From the NCBI GenBank assembly GCA_016987375.1, contig PJRA01000011.1:1537611-1553593 (forward strand): 15,983 nucleotides of DNA. Reading direction: 5' to 3'. The notes under the pieces were generated by a model. That model was given only the letters and a program-made list of their open reading frames with translations, searched no databases and was not told the origin of the DNA. Shown here piece by piece: positions 1 to 9,136 of this stretch. The position numbers and the translations under genes are program-made. The stretch comes from Brachionus koreanus (taxonomy: Eukaryota; Rotifera; Eurotatoria; Ploima; Brachionidae). Every line of letters begins with the position of its first letter. The stretch's first letter is position 1.

Positions 1-126
1 GAACTTAATATCATTTTTATTTTTTGAGATATTCGCTTTTAATTTTTGTCCATTTACTTAAGCATCACCCGTTATTATAATTAGATTAATATTCAATTAA
101 TTTATATGATCCTAAGTCCTTTTTCA

Positions 127-198
127 GCTCATGTTCTCATGTAGCCAGCTATCTAGGGCAGATTTAGAAATGTTAAAATTCTTTGCTCCGACGACACT
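127..198 (-). pseudogene. Helix-turn-helix fragment, probably a transposase relic
   Basis: This 24-codon open stretch reads AKNFNISKSALDSWLHEN near its centre. That has the look of the recognition helix of a psq/CENP-B-like helix-turn-helix (hydrophobic - N - I/V - S - K/R - S - x - L - x - x - W - L), the DNA-binding module of many pogo-like or related transposases. It is closed by TGA on both sides (199-201 upstream, 124-126 downstream), and no good splice sites restore a longer frame. I read it as a decayed remnant rather than a working exon. It could also be one exon of a gene extending beyond the left edge. The family assignment rests on motif shape only. Confidence 0.3.
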
Positions 199-560
199 TC
201 AATAGTCAATTTCTTGCTTTCTGACTTGTTCAAGATCTTAGTAAAAATCAAGCCTTATTTTGTAATCAAAAAATTTTTTAAAAAATTTATTTTCATTTAT
301 CAATTTTTTATTAATCATATTAGATCTTTAATTTTCTTGGCAGTTACCATTTAAATTAAATATTTGATTAATTTATATAAATTTGGTTCTTATTTTTGTT
401 CTTAAATTAAACTCAATAAAGTATTTAACAATAAATATTTTAAAACTGCTCAATTTTTTTACATTCATTATTGGATCTTTTTTAATCAGATTAGATTATG
501 ATATGCTTTTAATACCGATTCTACTTCTTGATTATATTGGGCTGAAGTTGGATAAACTTT

Positions 561-1046
561 TTAATTAAAATTATAATTCAGAATAAAAAATTGACTTTTG
601 AAGTACAATCTATATAGAATCATTTCATTAAATAGAACACGAATTCTAACAACATTCCACCTATCTAATTTATAACTTATCTTGTTTAAATTCGAAGCCA
701 GTGGTTCTTTAATATTCTTTACTGGAAAAATCAATTCATTTGGCCACTCACGGACCAAATTGGTTTCAATTATTTTCAATTGCGGTGTAGAATTGCTAAA
801 TTTATCTGATATCCTGTTTTTAAAGCATACTAGTTGGATAGCTGCTGTTTGGCAAGAGAAAATTTTGACTGCTTGATTATAGTCCAAATATTTTATAATA
901 TAACCGTTTAATTTGAAATCGTGTTTCTTATTGTAAACTCTAATAATTTAATCATATGCATCTTTACTTTTATCTTTTGTCAACAATTCAGCTTCGTGTT
1001 TAAAGTCGATGAGGAATAAAATTTGCTCATTTGAAAGTGATTCCAT
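561..1046 (-). pseudogene. Unidentified ORF interrupted by one in-frame stop
   Basis: An ATG at 1044-1046 opens a frame beginning MESLSNEQILFLIDFKHEAE. It runs 32 codons to a TAA at 948-950 and then continues in the same frame for about 129 codons to a stop at 561-563. The second part contains readable, mixed-composition protein (for example REWPNELIFPV and NVVRIRVLFNEM), unlike the poly-K/N/F translations of the surrounding A+T-rich DNA. I do not recognise the family. The N-terminus has a faint resemblance to a Myb/SANT-like module. A GTAAAG donor-like site lies just before the stop, but no acceptor gives a ~50-nt intron that keeps the frame, so a recently broken gene or a transposon-derived pseudogene is likeliest. 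It begins 160 nt past the TRAPPC6 stop on the same strand. Confidence 0.35.
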
Positions 1047-1161
1047 TCTAAATTTGAAATTCAAGTTGAATTTCTAAGTATTTGATTTAGTTATTATGCG
1101 TCTATAAATTTAGTTTTTTTGCATTTAAGTGAAACAGAGCAAAAAATTTTTACTTAAAAAA

Positions 1162-1167
1162 TTTATT
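1162..1167 (-). terminator. Candidate poly(A) signal of TRAPPC6
   Basis: AATAAA on the minus strand, about 40 nt beyond the TRAPPC6 stop codon. A second AATAAA overlaps the stop itself (1206-1211). In such A+T-rich DNA the hexamer occurs by chance, so position is the only support. Confidence 0.35.
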
Positions 1168-1206
1168 CTTTAAAAAAAAGAGTAAAAAAATTGCAAAAAC
1201 CCAAAT

Positions 1207-4072
1207 TTATTTTACACTTTTGACTAATGTTGGAGTCATGTTGATTTGGAATTTGCAACAAGGCGCTGACTTATTATCAAAAGTAACTGTATTTGAATAA
1301 CCCAAGTTGGATACCACCCCTTTGAGTATTCCACAAAAGAACCATGTATACTAAACATAAATTTAATCTTAATTTTTTTTCAAGATTTTCTGCAAGATTA
1401 CATAAAGTGTAGATGGTGAATATGGATCTTCTGAAATTTGACTCAAAATTTTGAAATTATTATCCTGAAGCACAAATATTCCCTTTTTTTAAAAAAAATA
1501 AAGTTCAAATTAAAAACAAAATTTTAAATTACTGAATTATTTGTTCTTAAATTATCTATTTGCTTCGAAAAAAGACTTGTCCAAAATTCTTTGCAAACAT
1601 ATTTCATTATACCTATTTCATCGGTAAATCTATAGGTATCTGGAACCATTCTGAAAGAAACAAAATAAGTAATAAAAATTTTCAAATTTTTTTCAAAAAA
1701 ATGAATCAACGGATGAAAAATTTTGATTTTTTTCTGTTTAAAAAATAAACCTTAATCGGCTTTTAATTGAGTCTCAAGGCTTTGATCTAAATAGTGAAAA
1801 TTTTCTACAGTTCTTTTCTAAAAAAAGTATCCAGCTTTCTGAAGCACATGCTCTAGAGCAAACGAAATTATCTAGAACATATTTAGTTGTTTTCTTTTTT
1901 TTCATTTCTTGTGGAAGGTAAAAAAAAGTTTGTATCCATGGCTTAAGAAAAAACTCACCCCTTAAAATGTTGTAAGTCTTTCAGACTTAGAAATTGAATG
2001 AATTATTTTCAAATTTTTTTAAAAATCATTTATGTTCTGAAAGAGCATAAAATTTTCTAAATTTTGGTGTATATTTTTATTTTAAAAATGGGATATGGTA
2101 ATTTTAATTATTGAAAAAAAGTTAAGAAAAACATTCTTTTTAATAAACTAGAACAAATTTTGAACTTTACTCTGAAACTTTACTTCTAATAAATACTATT
2201 TAAAATAATTTAAGATGGAAGTTAAAACTATATATATACTATATTAATCGTGGTCTAGTTGATTCAGTGAAATTTATTGTTTCCCAAATTAAATTAAATA
2301 TGGAATTAAGCCTAACCTACTATAATTTTTTTTATTCATTAAATGATCTGCTTAAGATAGATTTTTATATATAATTGTGTCTTATTTTAATATATCTTTC
2401 TACTAAATCTTTTCTCTTAGGTATAAACTCATCTAGTTAAATTAATAATTGTAAAAAAGACTTTAATTTGGTTATAATTTTTTATTTTTTTTTTTTTATA
2501 TCATACTTCAATTTGTCCATGGGACTTAAACTTTAAATAAATAAATATATTAAAATTAGTAATTATTGCTCAAAATAAAAAAAATACTATTGTGAATCCT
2601 AATCCATTAATATTTTTTAAAATGTTAAATTGCATTTTTAAAAAAAATTAATTTTTTCAAATTAAGCTAAGTAGATAAAGCTCACAGAATTTCAAACTAG
2701 TGGACAAAATTTAATTGAACAAGACTTTAAATTTTAATAAAAAAAATAAATTTATTTTTATTAAACAATCACATACTGTTGATTGCAGCATTAAGAGCAC
2801 ATTTTGACACAATAATGACACATTTTTATCTAAATATTATTATAATGAATAGAATTCTAAGTGATAAAAGGGTGTTTTACACTAATAATAATAGTAATAT
2901 TCTACGATCAACTTAGTTTAACTAAATTGACAAAGCAGGTTAATTAATTTAATGCAACTATAGTAGACTTTTCATTGTTGTTTCTACCGACATTGTTGAA
3001 TTCATTTTCGCTTACACCATGCCTCTTTTTTTGCATGTTACCATTACACAATAAAGATAACATATTAGTATGCGTGTAAAGTTTTACATTAGATTTTTTT
3101 TACATTCTTTATTATTTATCATTTTAAGAAGTTTTAAATAAAATTTTAATCTCTAGACTTGAAAAACTTGATTATCTACTTGAAAAGTACTTTTAGCCAC
3201 GTTAATATTAATTCTAAATTAGTTTAAATTTTGAGTTCTATTTTTAGATGCGCGCACTTTTTATTTATTTATTTGAAAAATAAATTTGGAAATTTCCCGG
3301 GACTTACCCGAACCCGACAAAAGCCTTCTTTTCAGCTCCCTTGCTAATGTTTGTTATTTAATATATAAACAAAATTTAAAATAATATAATTTAGAAGTTT
3401 TTGAAAATTTAAGATTAAAAATCAAAATTAATTAAATTCAATTGATTTAAAAAATTCATTCCTTTATATGCTTGAATTTTAGACATTTGTTTTCTCTTGA
3501 CCTTCTTGGGGTCTGTGAAATATTGCTCAATTCAAAAATCTTATGCAAATATTTATATTTATTATTTGTATATTTATATTTGAAAAATTCAATCTTCTTT
3601 TCAAAATTAGTCCTAATTTTTTGCTCAAATTATCCAAATGGTAAAAAAATCAAATTTGCTTAAGTTATCATTAAAATAAATCTGCTAATAAAAAAAAAAA
3701 TTTTTAATTTTTACATTCTTTTGAAATATTTTTAAAAATAGGTTTTTTTTTTGAATAAAAAAAAATGCACAGGATAATTTTTCAACAGCTATTGTCAAAT
3801 GGTGACATTTTTTATCAATCATCGAATTCAAATAAACTTATTTTTAAATTATGGACCTAAAAAAATTAATCTTTTTTGAGTAGATATTTGTCAGCATACT
3901 AAGGAGAATAATTATAAAAAAATAAATGCCTTTCAATAAGCTGATATCCGACTTTGAATCCAAGTGACTCCATGGTTTTTTGAACATCTTCATCCGAATT
4001 TCTGTTCTTGGCTAGATAGTTTTGTATGGCGATTTGCAAGTATTCATAAAGACCGTCGTCTACTAAAGCCAT
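1207..4072 (-). CDS. TRAPPC6: TRAPPC6 (Bet3-family TRAPP complex subunit), four exons
   Basis: Coding exons on the minus strand are 4072-3930, 1650-1533, 1482-1402 and 1350-1207, which join in frame to 161 codons plus TAA; vertebrate TRAPPC6 proteins are about 158-160 aa. Recognisable family blocks appear in the right order: GFKVGYQLIER (residues 38-48), KEFWTSLFSKQIDNLRTN (68-85), GIFVLQDNNFKIL (88-100), CGILKGVVSNLGY (120-132) and CKFQINMTP (147-155). The join from exon 1 to exon 2 leaves no gap relative to the family, so the 2,279-nt intron hides no coding exon. The small introns are 50 nt (1483-1532) and 51 nt (1351-1401). Intron 1 has a GC donor (AG|GCATTT) and a TTTCAG acceptor. TRAPPC6 pairs with TRAPPC3 in the TRAPP complexes, which act in ER-to-Golgi tethering and Rab1 activation. 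It lies 341 nt downstream of RBM25 on the same strand. Confidence 0.93.
1651..3929 (-). other. Long GC-AG intron 1 of TRAPPC6
   Basis: This 2,279-nt intron is about 45 times longer than the other two in the gene. It is extremely A+T-rich and I see no convincing gene inside it. It contains one arm of an inverted dispersed repeat (2892-2973), a 12-bp perfect palindrome TGCTCTAGAGCA (1849-1860), and a small G+C-rich island around 3295-3345 with CCCGGG and ACCCGAACCCGA. It begins GCATTT and ends TTTCTTTCAG. The boundaries are set by protein similarity and by the phase-2 join, which rebuilds an AGA codon. Confidence 0.8.
2892..2973 (+). repeat. Dispersed inverted repeat, copy A
   Basis: This 82-nt segment matches the reverse complement of 7532-7614 at about 66 of 82 positions by eye. 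The core CTTAGTTTAACTAA is identical, as is the terminal TAGTAGACTTTTC. The core TTAGTTTAACTAA is itself a palindrome around a single base. This copy lies inside TRAPPC6 intron 1. It probably belongs to a short interspersed non-coding family (MITE-like or SINE-like), but no terminal repeats or target-site duplications could be fixed. Confidence 0.65.
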
Positions 4073-4094
4073 TTAATTTAGTTTATTAAAAAAT

Positions 4095-4200
4095 CTTGAT
4101 CAAAACAAAAAAATTTATAAAAAAAATAAAATTAAATTTACCAGAACAAAATAGTTCAAATCGTGAATGTCAACATCCACAAAGACTCTTGATTCGAATA
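4095..4200 (-). other. Possible 5' leader exon and 47-nt intron upstream of TRAPPC6
   Basis: Within the 341-nt gap between RBM25 and TRAPPC6, the minus-strand stretch 4142-4187 is less A+T-rich. It reads as VFVDVDIHDLNYFVL before a GTAAAT donor at 4141. An acceptor ATCAAG ends at 4095, giving a 47-nt intron, the same size class as verified introns here. The TRAPPC6 start codon follows 22 nt later. It may be a spliced 5' untranslated exon, or the end of a tiny separate ORF. Joining it to the TRAPPC6 frame does not work because stops intervene. Speculative. Confidence 0.25.
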
Positions 4201-4246
4201 GATTAAAATTAATCAAATGAATGGAACAAAAAAATTTGTTTAAATT

Positions 4247-4252
4247 TTTATT
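4247..4252 (-). terminator. Candidate poly(A) signal of RBM25
   Basis: AATAAA on the minus strand, about 160 nt beyond the RBM25 stop and well before the TRAPPC6 start. Another AATAAA lies at 4082-4087. Either could serve; the choice is uncertain in this base composition. Confidence 0.25.
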
Positions 4253-4413
4253 ACTTGTGTTTATAAAGTTAAAATGAAAAAAAATTGTAAGATTTACCCA
4301 TAGATAAAATATAACATTTACACTCTTAGAACCAAAAATAAAGAATTTTTTCTCAATATCTTAGCCGAAGTGATATAACAAGAATTAGACAAAAAAATGA
4401 AAAAATTAAAATT

Positions 4414-6513
4414 TCATATTTTACTTTGAATTCCCAATCGCTTGGCCTCGGTCTCGTAGACGAGCAGCCGCCACATTTTAATCACAAACATCTCCGAATC
4501 TTCGTCCAGCACGATCTTAACCTCGTCGAGCAGCTGCTCAGGCGGAGTCTGACTGCGTATCTTGGTGCATATAAAATCATTCAAGCTTTCCTCCTCTTCG
4601 CCAATGTACTCAATTATTTTCTTATTAATCCACGGCTTTATACGCTTATCCATCAAACTATCGTCCAGCTGAGTCCAGTCAAGTTTAAAATTAAACAACT
4701 CGTCCCGATGAGTCGGAATACTTTCGACCAGTTTTTTAACAGCTCGTTTCTTTTCCTCAGCACTTTTATTGAAGACCATGCGAGCTTTTTTGGCTGCCAC
4801 TGTCTGCTCCTCTTCCTCTTCTGCAAACAACTGATTTTTTTGCACCACAACAGCGCTTTTTTCTCGCTGCACCGCTCTTATTTTAACAGCAGTGGTCAAA
4901 TTTATGTTTTGCTTCAAAAGGCCAGAAAATAGCGGTGAATTGGATTCGCTTGGTGATTCTATTTTCATGGGCGAGTCAATGCTTGTCTCAGGTGTTTCTA
5001 ATTTTTCCGCTAGTGGACTCGGCTCCTCGGGAGTCATCTCAACTTCTTGAACTTCTTTAACATCGACACTTTCTTCTACTTTAGTCTCGCACTTTTCCTC
5101 GACAACAGACTGGCTAACTTCTTGTTGATCAATTTGCTCCTGCTTGTCAGTCTCAGCTACCGGCGGCTCCACTTCAATTTTATTCGGGTTCAAGTCGCTC
5201 AATTGAGCCGTACCGTTCGAAATATCTTCTTGTTGTTCGTCTTCAGAACTACTCGATGATGATTCATCAATATTTTCAAATATTTTTTTAAGTCTCATAT
5301 TTTCATCATTTTGAATTCGCTTGGCTTCACTATCCAAATCTTTGACACCTTTTTCGCCAAGTTTTTTCTTCAAATCTTCTAATTCGTCTCTTTCTCTAGC
5401 ACGATCTTTGTTATCCGCTTCGATTTCTTTTTCTCTCGCTTTGACTTTTTTTTCCAAAGCAGAGCCCTTGTAATAGACCGAGTCGTCCTTTAGATCGTCA
5501 TAGTCTTCAAGAAATTGGCGCAGTTTTTTCGCCTCTTTCATTATAAATTTTTGTCGTTGAGCTTCTTTTTTTTTCTCGACTGAATACTCGTACTTTTTCT
5601 TTTGTTCACGAGCTTCCCAAGCGTCAAGTCTTTCCCGGTACGCCATTTCCTTTTCTCTTAGTTTGCGCTCGAGACGCCGCCGCTCTTTTTGCTCTTCGGT
5701 CTCCTCGGGCCGATTTTCTTTGTACAGATCGCGGTCGAGATCGCGCCTCAGTGAGCCGCTGCGAGAGCGTTCGTGTTGGGGCGAAGAGGCTCTGCGTCTG
5801 GGCGACCGGTCCCTTCGTCGGTCGCTGGGCGATTTTTCGCTGCTCTTGGACTTTTCCTCTTCGGGCTTCGGTTCGATTTTAGGGGTGGACGGTGTGGCGG
5901 GCTTTTCGGCCGGGGGCGCCTGCTCTTCGGGCGGCGACAACTCCTTGGCGTAGGTGCGGATTATTGTCTCGAACGAGTTTAGCACTGTTCTGTCCTCTTT
6001 GAGATTGTTTTCGTCCACGTACTCGAGGTTAATGTCGGCGTTGTCGTCCTCGGGGGCCTGCCGCTTCCGTCTCGTTGGGTCCATTGCGCACAATTTTTTT
6101 ATGTGATCGCTGAGCAGTTCGCGCGTCTTCTGATCCACTTTGACAGATATTTTTTTATCGGCTATTTCGTAGCCGTTCAGGAGACGAATGCAGCGCAGAG
6201 TGGCGTTTGGATTGTCGTATTCGCAAAAGCCAAATGTTTGCAGTTTGCCGCCTGCGCCCGTCGCTCTCTTCCAATTCAAGACATTGCCGCATTTTTGCAG
6301 CATTTGGCGCATCATTGCATCCGGCGCTCGCTCCGATATGTTACCTACAAATACTGTAGTCGCTTGTGCTCTTTCAACGATGCTTTTTAGTGGGGGCATT
6401 CCCGGAGGGAGTATAGGAGGTCTTACTGGAATCATACCTGGTGGTGGAATCATTGGCGGAAAGCCGTAGCCTGGTTGCATCATCATCGGCCTTGTTGGCG
6501 GTGTGAATGACAT
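4414..6513 (-). CDS. RBM25: RBM25-type RNA-binding splicing factor, single exon
   Basis: A 699-codon uninterrupted frame. The order is: Pro/Met-rich N-terminus (residues 1-42); an RRM at about 50-130 with RNP2 VFVGNI (54-59) and RNP1-like KLQTFGFCEY (90-99); a Pro/Glu linker then an Arg-Ser/Arg-Asp-rich stretch (about 230-265); a highly charged coiled-coil region rich in R, E and K (about 270-400); an acidic Ser/Glu-rich linker; and a C-terminal PWI domain (about 610-695) with the signature KPWINKKI, P-W-I at 627-629. This is the RBM25 architecture; human RBM25 is 843 aa, and the difference is mostly in the charged repeats. The family is nuclear, associates with spliceosomal factors and influences 5' splice-site choice. 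The first ATG is used because it begins MSF, as in the family, and stops surround it. The gene is oddly intronless and G+C-rich in its 5' half. Confidence 0.95.
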   Translation of the reverse strand: MSFTPPTRPMMMQPGYGFPPMIPPPGMIPVRPPILPPGMPPLKSIVERAQATTVFVGNISERAPDAMMRQMLQKCGNVLNWKRATGAGGKLQTFGFCEYDNPNATLRCIRLLNGYEIADKKISVKVDQKTRELLSDHIKKLCAMDPTRRKRQAPEDDNADINLEYVDENNLKEDRTVLNSFETIIRTYAKELSPPEEQAPPAEKPATPSTPKIEPKPEEEKSKSSEKSPSDRRRDRSPRRRASSPQHERSRSGSLRRDLDRDLYKENRPEETEEQKERRRLERKLREKEMAYRERLDAWEAREQKKKYEYSVEKKKEAQRQKFIMKEAKKLRQFLEDYDDLKDDSVYYKGSALEKKVKAREKEIEADNKDRARERDELEDLKKKLGEKGVKDLDSEAKRIQNDENMRLKKIFENIDESSSSSSEDEQQEDISNGTAQLSDLNPNKIEVEPPVAETDKQEQIDQQEVSQSVVEEKCETKVEESVDVKEVQEVEMTPEEPSPLAEKLETPETSIDSPMKIESPSESNSPLFSGLLKQNINLTTAVKIRAVQREKSAVVVQKNQLFAEEEEEQTVAAKKARMVFNKSAEEKKRAVKKLVESIPTHRDELFNFKLDWTQLDDSLMDKRIKPWINKKIIEYIGEEEESLNDFICTKIRSQTPPEQLLDEVKIVLDEDSEMFVIKMWRLLVYETEAKRLGIQSKI

Positions 6514-9136
6514 ATCTATATAAATGTGTGTCTATCAGTATTTATTTTTTTATTTAAAATATAAATTTTTTTTCAAATAATAAAAAAAAAAACCAAAAAT
6601 TTCTAGAGAATTTTATTTATGATTATTTTTTTTTGCTAGAAAAGAAAAAATAAAGTCTATAGTTGACGAGTTAATATTTTATATGCGATATAGAATTAAA
6701 ATATATAACTTAACATTTTACTTTGTTTAGATACTTATATTTATAGTTAATTGCGAGATTATGCATATGGGCATTTAAGAAATACTGATTTTGAGGCTTC
6801 GATTTTTTTTTAATTTTCTGTTTCTATTTCAATTTCTACTTGGTTTTAAAAATTTGTTGATAAAAGAGAATTTTTGTTTTATAATTTTAAACATTAAATT
6901 TGTCACTTGTATACAATTAATATGGAATTATTTTTTATTTGTATAATTATTTAATTTTTATTCTTTTGGAAAGTTAAAATTGACATAAGTTATTTCAGTT
7001 TTGAAAAAAAATAAATGCCCTTTTCTTTTTTCAACAAAAATCGGTTAGTTTAAATGAAAATTATCAAAATTTCTTAAATTTTTTTTTTTTTTAGGCTGTA
7101 AATTTTTTCTTAAGGTTTTTAACTAGTCCTGTAAGTGCAATATTCGTTGTTGCATCAATAGTCCAAGTCTGTCAATGATCATCAAAACTTTGCATAGTTT
7201 ATTACAGCCAATTTATCAAAATTAAATTTGTGCTAAATTTGCAGAGTTTAATTTTTTAAACAATTAAAGGTCCGAGGGATTTTTCGAGCCATTTTATTTG
7301 ACTCGATTTTTTACTAATTTTTCAATGAAAATAAAATTAATTTTATAACATTTTTGATTTAAGATATGATTGTCAAAAAAAACTATTAAAAATAATTGAA
7401 TTTATTGAATAAAAAACTAATAAAGGAAATAACAAAAGGGTTTCATAAGACTTCTCTTGCCTTTGAGTGTTAAAATCCACAACAAAACAACGCATTTGCT
7501 CGCAGAGCTAACAAAACGTAAAAAAAAGAAGGAAAAGTCTACTAAAGCAGGATTACGTTAGACTTCCTGTTTTGTCAAATTAGTTAAACTAAGCTGACCA
7601 TAGAATATTAACTATTTTTATTAAAATTAAACTTTAATCTAACTTATTTACCAGTAAGAGGTTACAATCATTAATAAAATCTTTTTCATTTATATTAAAA
7701 ATAAAAGTATTTTTTATAATTGTATCAAAATCTTTTATTTAGATTCATCTTATTTCTTATGAAAATAGACCAAGATTTAGGGTAACATTAAATTGTTTTT
7801 TTAACTTCTAATTACTTACTAAAAAATTATTAAATTCAAAGAAATTTATTCTTATTAGGCGAATAGCTTAAATTTAGCTCATATTTTTTATTCTTTATAA
7901 AGACTACTGGTAATTTAGAAAAATTCTAAACCTAAGAAATTTTGTATTTAATTTAAATAGTATTTTTTACAATCTCAATTTTTGATACCTAAGTCAAATT
8001 AAAATAGTCAAAAAAAATTAAAAAAAAAAAATTTGTCATGTGACTAAAGAAAATCATTTTACTAAAATAGTTATCGAAAAATTTTAATAAAAATTTAATC
8101 TATTATAAAATGTTTTTGGGTTTTTAGAGTTTATCATTTTAAAGCGCATTTAGTACTTGAAATTTCTTAACAATTTCAAAAGATGACTCGATGTTTTTTG
8201 AACTTTAGTTGTAGTAGTACTAATAAATATATCGACCTTCTCAGACTAAACTCATCTAAACGATGACAGGAAAATTTTGAATGCTTCTTCTCGCACAAAA
8301 CTGTTTTAATAAAATTCATTTTTTTCTGAATCTGAAATATTTAATTATCAAAATAATTCAAAAATGTAAATTTCCCTAAAAATATTTTCATTTTAACGCT
8401 GGATAAATTATAATTTGGCACCTAAATAAGTGCGAGTCAATTATATTTTTGTGAATCAATCAAAATAAATTATCTACTTTTTTTTGAAATTTATTTTATT
8501 GTTTTATTACATTTTTAATTGAAAGCAAAACTAGTGTTAGCTCTTAAAAATAATTGACAGAAAAAAATAGAATATTTAAAAATAGAAATAAATTTATTGA
8601 TTTACAAGATTTTCCTATTTTGCTAAGGACTAAATTAAATTTTTCAACAAGAACTTAGAAATTTAAGCAGATTTAGGATTTTTATCAGAATTTTTGCTCT
8701 AAATCTATTTTTTATCAATTTTTCATAAATACTTCATCAAATGCTTCACTTTAGCCAATAGTTTCTGAAAAATTAATTGATTTCAAAAAATATATAATTT
8801 TTTTTTAAATATTATAATCATAAATATTCTTATCTCTTCTAGTGATTAAATATCAACTTTTTAATCGACGAAAAAATAAAACTTACCCACTTATCTTAAT
8901 TATAATAAATAAAAATTCGAAAAAAAGCACAGGTAATTTAAAAATATGAATTTTTTTTTGAAACAATAACTTTATTTGTCTTTTGATAAGAACTACGACC
9001 TAAATTGTACAGCATTAGTAATAGTATACTTTTCAATATTAATCATCAAAAAAAGCAATTTTAAATTGAATTTTTTCCTAAAGAATTTAATATTTTAACC
9101 GATTGATTTTCTCTGCCTTGCTAAGGAGAGATAAAA
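6514..9136. other. Divergent A+T-rich intergenic region
   Basis: This is 2.6 kb between the divergent RBM25 and Mesh starts, presumably holding both promoters. I see no gene in it. It is dominated by poly-A/T runs and short low-complexity words. Content noted: repeat copy B at 7532-7614, and a 26-codon minus-strand open stretch at 7094-7171 containing QTWTIDATTNIAL, which faintly recalls the first catalytic-Asp block of MULE transposases. No convincing TATA or initiator can be singled out in this composition. From about 8000 to 9136 I see nothing beyond low-complexity sequence. Confidence 0.6.
7532..7614 (-). repeat. Dispersed inverted repeat, copy B
   Basis: The reverse-complement partner of 2892-2973, in opposite orientation 4.6 kb away. 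It contains the shared core (on this strand TTAGTTAAACTAAG) and the shared end GAAAAGTCTACTA. It also has an extra internal inverted repeat absent from copy A: AGTCTA at 7536-7541 against TAGACT at 7559-7564, extendable to GGAA/TTCC with a two-base bulge. The middle 21 nt differ strongly between the copies, while both flanks are well kept. Confidence 0.65.

Noticed and set aside
383..568. 61-codon plus-strand frame rich in Leu/Ile/Phe
   Set aside because: Resembles chance translation of A+T-rich DNA; no start context or recognisable motif.
1849..1860. Perfect 12-bp palindrome TGCTCTAGAGCA
   Set aside because: A single short palindrome in an intron; no second copy or known binding site was found, so no function is claimed.
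3472..3663. 63-codon plus-strand frame in the TRAPPC6 intron
   Set aside because: Begins at TTG, composition is Leu/Phe/Lys as expected from A+T-rich DNA, and no domain or splice support is visible.
4426..6469. Several plus-strand open frames of 70-168 codons opposite RBM25
   Set aside because: They lie antisense to a strongly supported gene and arise from its G+C-rich, biased codons; no motifs or start context support them.
7094..7171. 26-codon minus-strand stretch containing QTWTIDATTNIAL, like a MULE catalytic block
   Set aside because: Too short to assign, and the TF of the usual DGTF motif is absent; mentioned only as a possible transposon crumb.
3765..8945. Two short similar words, AAATGCACAGGATAATTT (about 3760) and AAAGCACAGGTAATTT (about 8926)
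   Set aside because: Match is under 20 nt in low-complexity surroundings and could be chance.
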